DNA of 64,000 nucleotides from the NCBI GenBank assembly GCA_904846265.1, contig CAJHAA010000001.1:62001-126000 (forward strand). The letters are read 5' to 3'. The notes below the pieces were generated by a model. That model was not told the origin of the DNA. It saw only the letters and a list, made by a program, of their open reading frames with translations, and searched no databases. Source of the stretch: Psychrobacter immobilis (GTDB taxonomy: Bacteria; Pseudomonadota; Gammaproteobacteria; Pseudomonadales; Moraxellaceae). The position numbers were made by a program, and so were the translations under genes. The stretch's first letter is position 1, and each line of letters begins with the position of its first letter. Shown piece after piece: positions 44,989-54,096 of this stretch.

Positions 44989-45552
44989 TTAAACTTTGTC
45001 TTCTTTGATGGCATAGATGCCAGGCAGATGACGCAAATAACCATGGAAATCCATACCACAGCCATAGACATAACGATCTGCAACATTGATACCGACAAAA
45101 TCAACATCAAAATCTTCAACTTTACGATCATGCTCTTTATTAAGCAACACACAACATTCAAGTGATAAAGGTTTTTCTTTGCTTAATTCTTCGACAACTG
45201 TTTTTAGCGTGATACCTTCATCAAAAATATCGTCAATCAGCAATACATGCTCACCTTCGATACTAACATCAGGTTTGAATTTCCAATCTAGCTCATTGGT
45301 GCCTGCATTATCACGATAGCGCGATGCATGAATATAATGCATGCGATGATAGAATGTCAAATGAGTCAATAGTTGACCAGCTGGAATAAGTCCACCATTC
45401 ATAACAACCATAACGATTGGGTTTAAACCAGCATAATGTAGGTTGAGCTGGGCGGCAAGGCGCTCATAAGCAGCGGCTACTTCGATGCTACTGATAAGGC
45501 ACTCTGAGTTGCGTAATGTTTTTTCAATTTCTTGGTTGCTGATTTGGGTCAT
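44989..45552 (-). CDS. hpt: Hypoxanthine(-guanine) phosphoribosyltransferase
   Basis: 187 residues, cytoplasmic purine-salvage enzyme joining hypoxanthine or guanine to PRPP. The PRPP-binding motif VLLIDDIFDEGITL lies near residues 103-116. The N-terminal purine-side loop VMVVMNGGLIPAGQLL and the C-terminal base-contacting segment VDFVGINVADRYVYGCGMDF are normal. The sequence is of the type often annotated hypoxanthine-guanine phosphoribosyltransferase in Moraxellaceae, diverged from E. coli Hpt, so base preference is uncertain. Convergent with the MepB gene. Confidence 0.9.
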   Translation of the reverse strand: MTQISNQEIEKTLRNSECLISSIEVAAAYERLAAQLNLHYAGLNPIVMVVMNGGLIPAGQLLTHLTFYHRMHYIHASRYRDNAGTNELDWKFKPDVSIEGEHVLLIDDIFDEGITLKTVVEELSKEKPLSLECCVLLNKEHDRKVEDFDVDFVGINVADRYVYGCGMDFHGYLRHLPGIYAIKEDKV

Positions 45553-45654
45553 CGGGTGCGCCTTCGGTAAAAAGTGCCGCTTATTTTAGCAAATTTTAGT
45601 GAATTTGCCCAATGCCATCTGTGTTTTGAGACAAAATTAATCAAATACTGGCAT

Positions 45655-46323
45655 TTATTCTGGCTTTTCTACGATGAAAGGGCGGTAATAGTTTGCTAAA
45701 CGATTTAAAGAGCGATCAGGTAGGTCGGGTAGCAACTTATTTAAGGCCATACTCATGCCTTTATCAATGGCGGCTTTGGCAACTGGGACAGCTTTGCGTT
45801 TAATCATGCCAAGCTTCAATGTTTCAGCATAGCGGCTGATAAAATGAGTCAATGTCTCTTCATTCATGGTTTCAAGCGCTTTTTTAAATACTTTCATATC
45901 TACTTGCTCAGGTGTGATAGCAGCAAAGCCTTTTTCGATGGTTTGCGCATCTACATCAGATAATTTGAAACCCACTCGTTTTACACCTTCGTTATCAATA
46001 AACGTCGCCCGATCTCTCAAGAAATGAAAGCTTGGCATCACTTCTTCGTTATTCTCTTTACCGAGTAAGATGTTAAGCAGCGTATCTGTTGCTTTTTCAA
46101 CTGTGCCAACAATTTTGCGCATCGAGGCTTGACGTTCAGGGTTTGGAATAATATCTACCAATCCAATCAACAAATTGTCGATTAGATCACGTGCTGTTTG
46201 ATGCGTCAGGGCATCACGATATGGGTAGTATTCGACCTCCTCATTTGAGGCAATCACTTGCTCAGCGTCAATGATTAATGCTTTCAATTTATCTGAAGGT
46301 ACAAACCCAAAATAATGCGCCAT
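45655..46323 (-). CDS. Hypothetical protein
   Basis: 222 residues with no recognised domain. Mostly helical by eye; the composition is that of an ordinary soluble protein. Notable blocks are SFHFLRDRATFIDNEGVKRV and the basic C-terminal half ending PDRSLNRLANYYRPFI. No signal peptide. The start has AAAGGAAGC just upstream. It lies upstream of hpt on the same strand with about 100 bp between them. Probably a lineage-specific conserved protein; function unknown. Confidence 0.7.
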   Translation of the reverse strand: MAHYFGFVPSDKLKALIIDAEQVIASNEEVEYYPYRDALTHQTARDLIDNLLIGLVDIIPNPERQASMRKIVGTVEKATDTLLNILLGKENNEEVMPSFHFLRDRATFIDNEGVKRVGFKLSDVDAQTIEKGFAAITPEQVDMKVFKKALETMNEETLTHFISRYAETLKLGMIKRKAVPVAKAAIDKGMSMALNKLLPDLPDRSLNRLANYYRPFIVEKPE

Positions 46324-46426
46324 GGTGCTTCCTTTATTTGTTGTTTTTCATGTTTAACCAGCGTTACATTTGTCGTTAAATCAGTTAGTATCTAAATGGG
46401 TTGCAGTCAAAGACTCACCATATGCT

Positions 46427-46532
46427 GACTAGTGACATGTGCTAACGATAGAATGCAAAGCCTTATTAATGGATGATGATACTACAGTACTTCTATAAAC
46501 AGCCTTTGGACAGGTGCGCTAAGTCACTAGTC
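46427..46532. promoter_or_regulatory. Widely spaced inverted repeat upstream of cstA
   Basis: GACTAGTGAC (46427-46436) and GTCACTAGTC (46523-46532) are perfect 10-bp inverted copies 86 bp apart in the 296-bp promoter region between a hypothetical gene and cstA. They could be paired operators permitting looping, or ends of a small element. Confidence 0.35.
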
Positions 46533-46619
46533 GCCGACTAATTTAACATATTTTTTATATTCTAAATTAAAAAGCTTGAACTTATAAGGCTACCTATTAC
46601 TTGTCTAAGGAGAGATAAG

Positions 46620-48299
46620 ATGAATAGTGCAATCGTGCTAGTGTTTGCTGTTGCCGCGATGCTTTGCGGTTATCTGTTTTACTCAAAATTTATCGCTACT
46701 AAAATCTTGGCATTGGATAACAGTATCCCCACGCCAGCGCACACTATGAAAGATGGGGTGGATTATATCCCCACCAATAAATACGTGCTATGGGGACATC
46801 ATTTTACTTCAGTCGCAGGGGCAGCTCCGATTATTGGTCCTGCCATTGCCGTTATTTGGGGCTGGGTACCTGCTATCATTTGGGTAGTATTGGGCACGAT
46901 TTTTATGGCAGGTGTCCACGATATGTCAGCTATTTGGGCTAGTATGCGCAATCGAGGTCAATCGATTGGCTCGATTGCCGGTACTGTCATGGGTACACGT
47001 GTGCGTAGCTTGATGATGATCGTTATTTTCTTATTATTACTCATGGTAAATGCGGTATTCGGCGTCGCTATTGCTAATATGATGATAAAAACCCCATCCG
47101 CTGTGCTACCTGTTTGGGGGGCTTTGATAGTCGCCTTTATTATCGGTCAGTGTATTTATCGCTATAAGATGAATCTGGTTTGGGTATCAATCATTGGGGT
47201 CACAGCTTTATATGGGCTTATCTATCTTGGTCCTATGTTCCCTGTCGTATTACCTGAGACATTCTTAGGCTTACCTGACAACGCTGTTTGGATTATTATT
47301 TTATTCGCCTATGCGGCAATCGCTTCTTTATTACCGGTTTGGATGCTCTTGCAGCCGCGCGATTATATCAATGGCTTACAGTTATTTGTCGGTCTGATTT
47401 TGTTATACGCTGCCATCTTTATTGCGACGCCGAATATTGTCGCGCCAGCGATAAACACAGCATTGCCAATCGGTACGCCATCTATGGTGCCTTTATTGTT
47501 TGTGACCATTGCTTGTGGTGCAATTTCAGGCTTTCATGGTTTGGTGGCAACGGGTACGACATCTAAGCAGATTGATAAAGAAGAGGATGTGCGATTCGTT
47601 GGTTACTTCGGTGCCATGGGTGAGGGCATGCTAGCACTTGGTGCAATACTTGCGGCAACAGCAGGCTTTGCAACCCTTGGCGACTGGCAAGCCGTTTATC
47701 AAAAATTTGGCGATGGCTCTATTGGTGCCTTTATTGATGGCGGTGCAACTATATTGAATGCAGGTGTTGGCATTGATATGGTTTTATCGCAGACGATGCT
47801 GACGGTAATGGCAGCATTGTTCGCTGGTACTACGATGGATACTGGGGTACGTCTGCAACGCTATATTTTCCAAGAGTTTGGTGAAATTTATAAACTGCCT
47901 GTTTTAAATAAAAGTGTGGTGGCAACATTGCTTGCTGTTGGTAGCTGTTTGTTATTAGCCTTTGGTGCTGGTGGCATCGATGGCGCTGGTGGTATGATTA
48001 TTTGGCCGTTATTTGGCACGACAAATCAGCTCATGGCAGCCTTAACCTTGATGATTGTCACTGTTATCTTGTTACGTAAAGGCAGACCAGTATGGTATAC
48101 CTTGGGGCCATTGTCATTCTTACTGGTCATGACGGTTTTTGCGTTATTGATTCAGCTAAAAACCTTTTTCAATGATGGTAATTGGCTGCTTATTATTATG
48201 GATATCATTATCTTGATAGCCACGATTTTAGTGACGTTTGAAAGTCTATCGGTACTCCGAAAAGAGTGGTCGATACACAGAGGCAAAAGTAACCTCTAA
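46620..48299 (+). CDS. cstA: CstA-family transporter (carbon starvation protein)
   Basis: 559 residues with about 15 hydrophobic segments. The family signature is clear: KYVLWGHHFTSVAGAAPIIG, then VHDMSAIWASMRNRGQSIG and FHGLVATGTTSKQI. E. coli CstA is longer (701) and belongs to a peptide/pyruvate carrier group; this shorter form is common in proteobacteria. A clean AAGGAGA lies before ATG 46620. It is followed by a terminator, then by the cory-CC-star and ArsA-like genes, a combination that recurs in related genomes. Probable substrate is pyruvate or peptides, by family only. Confidence 0.92.
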   Translation: MNSAIVLVFAVAAMLCGYLFYSKFIATKILALDNSIPTPAHTMKDGVDYIPTNKYVLWGHHFTSVAGAAPIIGPAIAVIWGWVPAIIWVVLGTIFMAGVHDMSAIWASMRNRGQSIGSIAGTVMGTRVRSLMMIVIFLLLLMVNAVFGVAIANMMIKTPSAVLPVWGALIVAFIIGQCIYRYKMNLVWVSIIGVTALYGLIYLGPMFPVVLPETFLGLPDNAVWIIILFAYAAIASLLPVWMLLQPRDYINGLQLFVGLILLYAAIFIATPNIVAPAINTALPIGTPSMVPLLFVTIACGAISGFHGLVATGTTSKQIDKEEDVRFVGYFGAMGEGMLALGAILAATAGFATLGDWQAVYQKFGDGSIGAFIDGGATILNAGVGIDMVLSQTMLTVMAALFAGTTMDTGVRLQRYIFQEFGEIYKLPVLNKSVVATLLAVGSCLLLAFGAGGIDGAGGMIIWPLFGTTNQLMAALTLMIVTVILLRKGRPVWYTLGPLSFLLVMTVFALLIQLKTFFNDGNWLLIIMDIIILIATILVTFESLSVLRKEWSIHRGKSNL

Positions 48300-48340
48300 G
48301 CCATGTTAAATGCCTAGTTTGATACTTACTGAAATACGAT

Positions 48341-48371
48341 AAAAACGCTAGCAGCAATTGCTGGCGTTTTT
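48341..48371 (+). terminator. Terminator between cstA and the cory-CC-star gene
   Basis: AAAAACGC pairs with GCGTTTTT and the inner CAGC pairs with GCTG, with a 3-nt bulge. T-run follows. It should limit but may not abolish read-through into the next two genes. Confidence 0.8.
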
Positions 48372-48422
48372 TGTCTCGTATAGGCATGATAGTTAATAGG
48401 CATCCGAAAAAGAAGCGCGATT

Positions 48423-48716
48423 ATGGAAAACACAGATATAACAAAACCCATAAAAAATATCGAGCCATGGTGGCAAAGGTTTGCGGCTGGGCTAAACGAG
48501 TTTTATCATGCGCCTTATCGTCAAACGATGGCACGCGCCGCGCGTGATGAAGAAGATTTTTTCATGCTACTCATGTTTGCGGAAAGCTTGGGTATCGACA
48601 ATCCGGCAAGCTTTTATACATTAGAGTTGCAGCCTTTGTTTTTAGAAAACTTCCATGAATGGCATACCAGAATGGGTATGGATAGATGCCCTTTTGACCA
48701 CGTAGGTTGCTGCTAG
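48423..48716 (+). CDS. cory-CC-star family protein
   Basis: 97 residues. The family is recognised by FYHAPYRQTMARAARDEEDF, then LGIDNPASFYTLELQP, HEWHTRMGMDR, and a C-terminus that is exactly Cys-Cys-stop, which gives the family its name. A third Cys lies in DRCPFDH. The family is small, soluble, of unknown function, and usually encoded beside an ArsA-type ATPase, as here. The invariant terminal Cys pair suggests metal binding, a redox role or a recognition tail. No clear ribosome site. Confidence 0.88.
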   Translation: MENTDITKPIKNIEPWWQRFAAGLNEFYHAPYRQTMARAARDEEDFFMLLMFAESLGIDNPASFYTLELQPLFLENFHEWHTRMGMDRCPFDHVGCC

Positions 48717-48749
48717 TTTCCTTTGAATTCATTAAAATGAGATACAAGT

Positions 48750-49766
48750 ATGGCATTACACCCTTTACCCGCATTGGTAGAGCAACTGGCACAGCAGCCG
48801 ATTATATTTATCGGTGGCAAGGGCGGTGTCGGTAAAACCACTACTGCCGCCGCACTTGCCAGCTATTATGCTAATCAAGGCAAAAAGACACTGATTGTCT
48901 CGACCGATCCAGCACACAGCTTGGGCGATGTGTTAAACGTCCCACTAAAAAACCAAAAAACAGCAGTAACTTCTTGTCTAGATGCTATTGAACTAAACCC
49001 TGACGTCATCGTTGATGAGCATTTTGCCCAAGTTGAACGCACCATTACTTCTTATGCCAATCCAGACATGATGCCAAAAATTCGCGAGCATCTACGGCTA
49101 TCAAAATCAGCGCCTGGCGCACAAGAAGCCGCCATGCTCGAATCTATGTGCCAGCACTTGGTTGCAGCAGCAGATGCCGGCTATGAGCATATTATTTTTG
49201 ATACCGCACCGACGGGACATACACTGCGTTTATTAGTGCTGCCTGAAATGATGGGTGCGTGGACGGATGGGCTACTGGCACAGCAGCGAAGGCAAGCAAA
49301 ACTTCGCTCAGTGGCAAATCATTTGGGCGGTCATGAACAAGACAATAACAAAAATGATTTAGCCAATCCGTTTGCCGAAAAAAAGAATGATCGCTGGGAG
49401 CAAGCAGTATCTGTACTAGAAAAACGCAAGCAGCTGTTTCGTCAGGCAGGATTGCTACTGCATGACCGTACACAAACCGCCATTGTATTAGTGATGACGT
49501 CTGATGTATTGCCACTGGCTGAAACAAAGCGAGCTATAGAGCAGTTAGAAGACAGTAAGCTCATGCCAGCCGCAATCGTTATTAATCAGTTGATAGCACC
49601 AACTCAGTCTGATGATTTTTGGCAGCGTCGTGCTGAGCGCCAACAACAATTAATGCAAGATATTGAGCAAAGCTTTCCCAAGTATCCGCTATACCCAATA
49701 TATCTGCAACAAACGGACGTACGCGGCACTGATGCATTGAGTGCTTTATTACACCCATCTCCTTAA
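48750..49766 (+). CDS. ArsA/Get3-family ATPase
   Basis: 338 residues with a single ATPase domain. Deviant Walker A GKGGVGKTT (23-31) carries the intradimer signature Lys; STDPAHSLGDVL (switch I) and FDTAPTGHTLRLLVLP (switch II) follow. E. coli ArsA of arsenite pumps has two such domains; single-domain forms resemble eukaryotic Get3, which delivers tail-anchored membrane proteins. There are no arsenic-resistance genes nearby, and the Cys triplet of arsenite-binding ArsA is not evident. It follows the cory-CC-star gene by 33 bp, so the two are likely co-translated and may function together. Confidence 0.9.
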   Translation: MALHPLPALVEQLAQQPIIFIGGKGGVGKTTTAAALASYYANQGKKTLIVSTDPAHSLGDVLNVPLKNQKTAVTSCLDAIELNPDVIVDEHFAQVERTITSYANPDMMPKIREHLRLSKSAPGAQEAAMLESMCQHLVAAADAGYEHIIFDTAPTGHTLRLLVLPEMMGAWTDGLLAQQRRQAKLRSVANHLGGHEQDNNKNDLANPFAEKKNDRWEQAVSVLEKRKQLFRQAGLLLHDRTQTAIVLVMTSDVLPLAETKRAIEQLEDSKLMPAAIVINQLIAPTQSDDFWQRRAERQQQLMQDIEQSFPKYPLYPIYLQQTDVRGTDALSALLHPSP

Positions 49767-49804
49767 ACAATCATATCTATCACTTTAGTCAAAATTGGCG
49801 ATCA

Positions 49805-51445
49805 TTACTCAGGTTTATATGACTGTAGCTTACTAGCCAGCGACCATGCCATATCTGCTCGTAATAGCTGCGCTTGTTCAGACTTACCACTACTGAGTGA
49901 TGACCATTGCGGTTTACCACGAGCTTTCTTGAGCTCACTTGGCAATTTATGTGTCGGCCATGGTGTGACAGTGGTGCTTTCGTCATCTAAAGACTGTTCA
50001 ATACTGGATTTCTCACCTTTATACAGCAATTGCGTGGCATCAGTTGCTGCATGACCACGATGACGTAGGGCGGTGAGTAAATCTATCGAGCGAGTGGCCA
50101 GTAGTGTCAACGTAGCAGGATCGATATACAAACGTTTTACCCCAGTGATTCTATCGGCAATACTACTGGTATTAGATAACAGCCCACCTGCGATACCGCC
50201 AATGGCAGCACCCAACCCCAAGGTTGTACCAAGTGCTGCAGCATCGATGCCAAGACCCAATAACGCGCCAGCTGCCGCGCCAGAAGTGGTGCGAATACCG
50301 TAACTTTTTAGCAGCTCAGGGTCGAACGGATCTTGTTGATAGGCTTTTAGCTCAAGTGGCGTTGCTGCTACGTCATTGTCATAAAACTTATATAAATTGA
50401 GCAAGTTGTTCTGCATCGCCCGTTCACTCTGTCTCACCGCTTCTTGCATTTGCTGTAATACTGGCATTGGGTCGTCATCTTCACTAATCTCGCGCACAAA
50501 TGATGCGACATTTAACAAAAAGTCCGCAATGATAATGTTGGCCTCGTCATTTAGCTGCGCCCAATTTTCTATCCTGCGCTGCATCAACTGCTCAAGCATC
50601 TCAGAGTGGGTAAGCATGGTGGCTAAATTCTGCCATAAGCGCATTTCATCTGCAAACTCAAAAGCCACGGAGTCAAAGCGTGTAGAAATATGCAAATTAC
50701 GTCTTGCCAGCATGGTCTGCCACTCATCTATATTGGCATCCTGAGCGTCAGTGAAATTAAATACTGGCATCACAGGAATCGCTGCCCAAGATAAAATAGC
50801 TAACTCGTCTTTATATTTACCGAGTACTGGCTCACGTGCATCGACGACATAAATGGCCATATCACTTGCCAGCAGCTGCCGAATCACTTTGGCCTCTTGG
50901 CTATAGTCCTCATTGCTATTTATATTTAGCGCATCACCACCTTGGGCAATGTCTGCTGCCAAAAACTGTTGCAAACGCTCAATGCCATCACGCCGACTGG
51001 CGGTATTGTCCTCTAACCAATCCATCAATCCTGACGCATCTTCTAAACCCGGTGTGTCATACAATACCACCAACACTTCGCCCGTTTGGCTGTCTGTTAA
51101 TTTGGCTTGCTCTACATGACGGGTAGTTGCGGCTTCGTTTTTGACTTCACCAAAATAGACGTCACGCAATAGTGTACGTAGTATGGATGTCTTGCCCGTA
51201 TTGGTATGACCAACGACGGCCAATTTTAGCGGTTCACCACTGGCGATGGTTTTCCTTGTCATACTTGTCGTTGTTGTTAATGGTTCAGTTGATAAAGGTT
51301 GATTGTCTTGAGTTTCCACTGTCTGAGTTACAGCTGATTTTAAAGTGCTGTTTGCGGTATTAGAGGTTGCCTCATAAGCCTTATCTGCAAAGAGACCAGC
51401 AGGCTTATTGTGTTCATAATTCTCTTTTTTATTATCATTATTCAT
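49805..51445 (-). CDS. GTPase with DUF3482 domain
   Basis: 546 residues. GTPase domain of the Era/TrmE class: G1 GHTNTGKTS (79-87), G3 YDTPGLED, and a degenerate region at the usual base-recognition motif (VFNFTDAQD). Long helical DUF3482 part follows, containing a Gly/Ala-rich segment (AAGALLGLGIDAAALG and GLGAAIGGIAGGLL) that could insert into a membrane, like bacterial dynamin-like or YcjX-type proteins. The N-terminal 60 residues are a polar extension; Met62 is an alternative start. Pairs with the DUF2868 membrane protein directly upstream, 130 bp away. The cellular role of the pair is not known. Confidence 0.85.
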   Translation of the reverse strand: MNNDNKKENYEHNKPAGLFADKAYEATSNTANSTLKSAVTQTVETQDNQPLSTEPLTTTTSMTRKTIASGEPLKLAVVGHTNTGKTSILRTLLRDVYFGEVKNEAATTRHVEQAKLTDSQTGEVLVVLYDTPGLEDASGLMDWLEDNTASRRDGIERLQQFLAADIAQGGDALNINSNEDYSQEAKVIRQLLASDMAIYVVDAREPVLGKYKDELAILSWAAIPVMPVFNFTDAQDANIDEWQTMLARRNLHISTRFDSVAFEFADEMRLWQNLATMLTHSEMLEQLMQRRIENWAQLNDEANIIIADFLLNVASFVREISEDDDPMPVLQQMQEAVRQSERAMQNNLLNLYKFYDNDVAATPLELKAYQQDPFDPELLKSYGIRTTSGAAAGALLGLGIDAAALGTTLGLGAAIGGIAGGLLSNTSSIADRITGVKRLYIDPATLTLLATRSIDLLTALRHRGHAATDATQLLYKGEKSSIEQSLDDESTTVTPWPTHKLPSELKKARGKPQWSSLSSGKSEQAQLLRADMAWSLASKLQSYKPE

Positions 51446-51575
51446 AATATCGTCTTATATCTATTAATGATCAAAACATACAGTGGCTTTTATTGTAGAA
51501 CAAATTGTGTGCTATTTCGGTATTAATACTAACCATTTGTCTTAAGTAACTGATAATCCCATTTTGGCTAGTCAA

Positions 51576-52943
51576 TCAAGTATTCACTAGACCAATGTTG
51601 CGGGCAGAGAGTGCGGTTTGCCACTGCTGATAACGAACATCTTGATGGTCTGCAACCTGCTTGGTTAAGTCTAAAGTGCTTGAATCACTCAGCAACTGCA
51701 CAACGAGTCCATCTTTGGCGTGAGCAGCGATTTGATCAAGTTTACGCAATGTGCCACGGTCAGGTAAGGCTTTATTATGAATACCAAGTAAGACCTGCAC
51801 TGGATGACTGTCTAAATACGTCTTCAAACGTGCCATATCGTCACGATCGTCAATAATGCCAAAATTTTTAATATCGTCATCCATGTTGATATCTGAATTA
51901 AGCCCCGACTGCCACCAGTTATCCTGCTCTGCTGGATACTCAAGCAAAGCAACCAGCTTCTTGCCAGCGCTGACGGCTGCTTTTGGCGCAATAGGAACGG
52001 GCACTTCATTAAAGTCATCAGCATCTACCACCTGACGTTGCCAAAAGCTTAAAATCTTTTGATAATAGGGCTGCTTGATGTCCAACCGCATCTTTTTACG
52101 ACGGAACATCAATGCGCAAAACGCCCAAGCAATCGCTCTTGGTACAATACCGTACATCAGCAAACTACCAACCAATAAGCCTGCCCATTGCCGCGCAACA
52201 GTCAATGGCATCGCATCAGTCACCAAGCGACTCTGTATGATAGCGGTGCTATCTGGCACATCGAATCCCACCATACTTGGTAACCAGCCAAGTACCTGTG
52301 TCAAAGTAATTAGCGCTTGATCGGATAGTAAAGTCGACTCCCAGCTAAAGCTATACTGACGCACAATCAACAGGAAAATAATCGCCAGCAGCATACCTGT
52401 CAACGTTGCCAGCCATAACTGATGACTAAAGCGCCCCAAATACCAGCGCATCCCACTATGCTGTAATTGGCGCTCGTACAAGTCGACTGCTGCCTTGGTA
52501 ACATCATCCTTGCCACGTATCAGATAACTGGGACTGACAAAATTGGCAAACCAATTCGAAGACGGCTTACCCTGATTAATCAAAGTCATCACCAGCCAGC
52601 CCAACAGCATAATGGTATGAAACCCTAGTAGGCAGACAAGTACGTAAAAGAAATTTACCACATTGGTCTGTAGTAAGGTAAATAAGCCCAAAAATCCCGA
52701 GAGACACCACAGCACGCTCATGACTACCATGATGCCTTTGATACGACCGTCAATTTTGCCCAATACTCGTGCCAGCGCACCGTTACTATCGATACGTGAG
52801 GCTCGGCGGTGCAATTTTTGAATGGGTTTGCCATCCTCACCTTGTAGCTTTTCCGTGATAAGTAGCGGGTCAGTGGCAAAGACATGTTGCTGCGTCTCAA
52901 GCGTGCGTACCAACTCAGTCAATTGATCTTGGGGTGATAGCAT
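51576..52943 (-). CDS. DUF2868 membrane protein
   Basis: 455 residues. Four main hydrophobic stretches: two near residues 70-120 (VVMSVLWCLSGFLGLFTLL and FFYVLVCLLGFHTIMLLGW), one near 180-200 (ATLTGMLLAIIFLLIV), and one near 270-290. The N-terminal about 65 residues and the C-terminal about 150 are cytoplasmic in type. DUF2868 proteins are typically encoded next to DUF3482 GTPases, as here, suggesting a membrane anchor or partner for the GTPase. Divergent from the short-chain dehydrogenase gene. Confidence 0.85.
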   Translation of the reverse strand: MLSPQDQLTELVRTLETQQHVFATDPLLITEKLQGEDGKPIQKLHRRASRIDSNGALARVLGKIDGRIKGIMVVMSVLWCLSGFLGLFTLLQTNVVNFFYVLVCLLGFHTIMLLGWLVMTLINQGKPSSNWFANFVSPSYLIRGKDDVTKAAVDLYERQLQHSGMRWYLGRFSHQLWLATLTGMLLAIIFLLIVRQYSFSWESTLLSDQALITLTQVLGWLPSMVGFDVPDSTAIIQSRLVTDAMPLTVARQWAGLLVGSLLMYGIVPRAIAWAFCALMFRRKKMRLDIKQPYYQKILSFWQRQVVDADDFNEVPVPIAPKAAVSAGKKLVALLEYPAEQDNWWQSGLNSDINMDDDIKNFGIIDDRDDMARLKTYLDSHPVQVLLGIHNKALPDRGTLRKLDQIAAHAKDGLVVQLLSDSSTLDLTKQVADHQDVRYQQWQTALSARNIGLVNT

Positions 52944-53009
52944 AATGCGATAACATCCATATAAAGGCGTTTATGTAGGAGATAATTCTTGATTATTGTA
53001 GCGTATATA

Positions 53010-53021
53010 TGAAGACACGCC
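53010..53021. repeat. Solo end of the TA-flanked repeat family
   Basis: TGAAGACACGCC equals the right end of the 37316-37468 element but lacks a partner, so this is probably a decayed copy. It lies in the 240-bp spacer between the DUF2868 gene and the dehydrogenase gene. Confidence 0.5.
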
Positions 53022-53183
53022 TTCGCCAAATGTTAAAAAATGAACATTTATTAAGCATTTTTATCATGGTAAAGACAATAAAAATCAGCCAAAATGAATA
53101 ATGAACGAAATAATAATGACAATAGTGTAAAAAAACAGAGGGTGAAAAAACGCTGTTAAAGAGAATCTAAAAAAGGAATCATC

Positions 53184-53975
53184 ATGAATAACAGAACATA
53201 TCTAATCGTTGGTGGTACAGGCGGCATTGGTAGAGCGATGATTGAGCAATTAGTAAATGGCACTGCCAGTGACAATAAGGATGAGAATGCGAATACCGAT
53301 AATGGTGGAAAACAGGGTATCCATGTCTTTGCGACTTATCATCGCAATGTACCTGATTTTGAGGCTGACAATCTGCATTGGATATCCATGAATATCTGCG
53401 ATGAACAGAGTATCCAACAAGCAGCCGAGGTTATTCAGCAGCAAACCACTGATATTGATTGGATTATCAATTGTGCAGGGTTATTACATACGGCGACGCA
53501 GCAGCCAGAAAAAGCGCTGCGTCAGGTTGAGACTGATTTCTTTTTACAAAACATGCAAGTAAATGCCTTAGCCAGCTTGCTTATTGCCAAGCATTTTAGA
53601 CCACTATTAGCCAAATCTGCGCGTAGTAATGACAAGCCCGCAATCTTTGCGACGATATCCGCGCGCGTTGGCAGCATCAGTGACAACCAACTGGGCGGCT
53701 GGTATAGCTATCGTATGAGTAAGGCGGCACTCAATATGGGCATGAAAAATCTGAGTATTGAATGGAGTCGCTCGCTTAAAGACGTGTGCGTGGTTGTCCT
53801 GCAGCCAGGAACGGTAAATACGCAACTATCAGCCCCTTTTCAAGGCAATGTGGCTGAAGGTCAGTTGTTCTCGCCAGCCTACAGTGCGGAATGCTTATTA
53901 GAAGTGCTTAACCGTATGAAGGCGATGCAATCAGGAATCTTTGTTGACTGGGCAGGGGAATCCATACCTTGGTAG
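53184..53975 (+). CDS. Short-chain dehydrogenase/reductase (SDR)
   Basis: 263 residues, classical SDR fold. Nucleotide-binding GGTGGIGRAM near the N-terminus, NCAG at the fourth strand, and the catalytic Ser plus YxxxK (SISDNQLGGWYSYRMSKAA). After helix F the sequence PGTVNTQLSAPF is typical. A polar insert (about residues 29-42) follows the first helix. Similar proteins are annotated as CsgA-like oxidoreductases; substrate unknown. AAAGGA precedes ATG 53184 by 8 nt. A short palindromic repeat 48 bp after the stop acts as its terminator. Confidence 0.9.
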   Translation: MNNRTYLIVGGTGGIGRAMIEQLVNGTASDNKDENANTDNGGKQGIHVFATYHRNVPDFEADNLHWISMNICDEQSIQQAAEVIQQQTTDIDWIINCAGLLHTATQQPEKALRQVETDFFLQNMQVNALASLLIAKHFRPLLAKSARSNDKPAIFATISARVGSISDNQLGGWYSYRMSKAALNMGMKNLSIEWSRSLKDVCVVVLQPGTVNTQLSAPFQGNVAEGQLFSPAYSAECLLEVLNRMKAMQSGIFVDWAGESIPW

Positions 53976-54021
53976 CTATAAATGATTGAAACGTTCACAA
54001 AGCCAATTCAAGAGATAAAAA

Positions 54022-54054
54022 TAGGGCGTGTCCTTAATATGAGAACACGCCCTA
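54022..54054. repeat. Minimal TA-flanked palindrome (MITE-like), copy 3; likely terminator
   Basis: GGGCGTGTCCTTA and the mirrored GAGAACACGCCC (54024-54052) flanked by TA on both sides and followed by TTTTATT. Only the ends of the repeat family remain. It stands between the convergent SDR and prpD genes and can form a hairpin on either strand, so it may have been recruited as a bidirectional terminator. Confidence 0.75.
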
Positions 54055-54096
54055 TTTTATTGATAAGATAAGGTTTATTTTTAGATAGGCACATGC

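Noticed and set aside
48750..49766. Arsenite-pump ATPase (arsA) of an arsenic resistance operon
   Set aside because: Single ATPase domain, no arsB, arsC, arsD or arsR nearby, and neighbour is a cory-CC-star gene.
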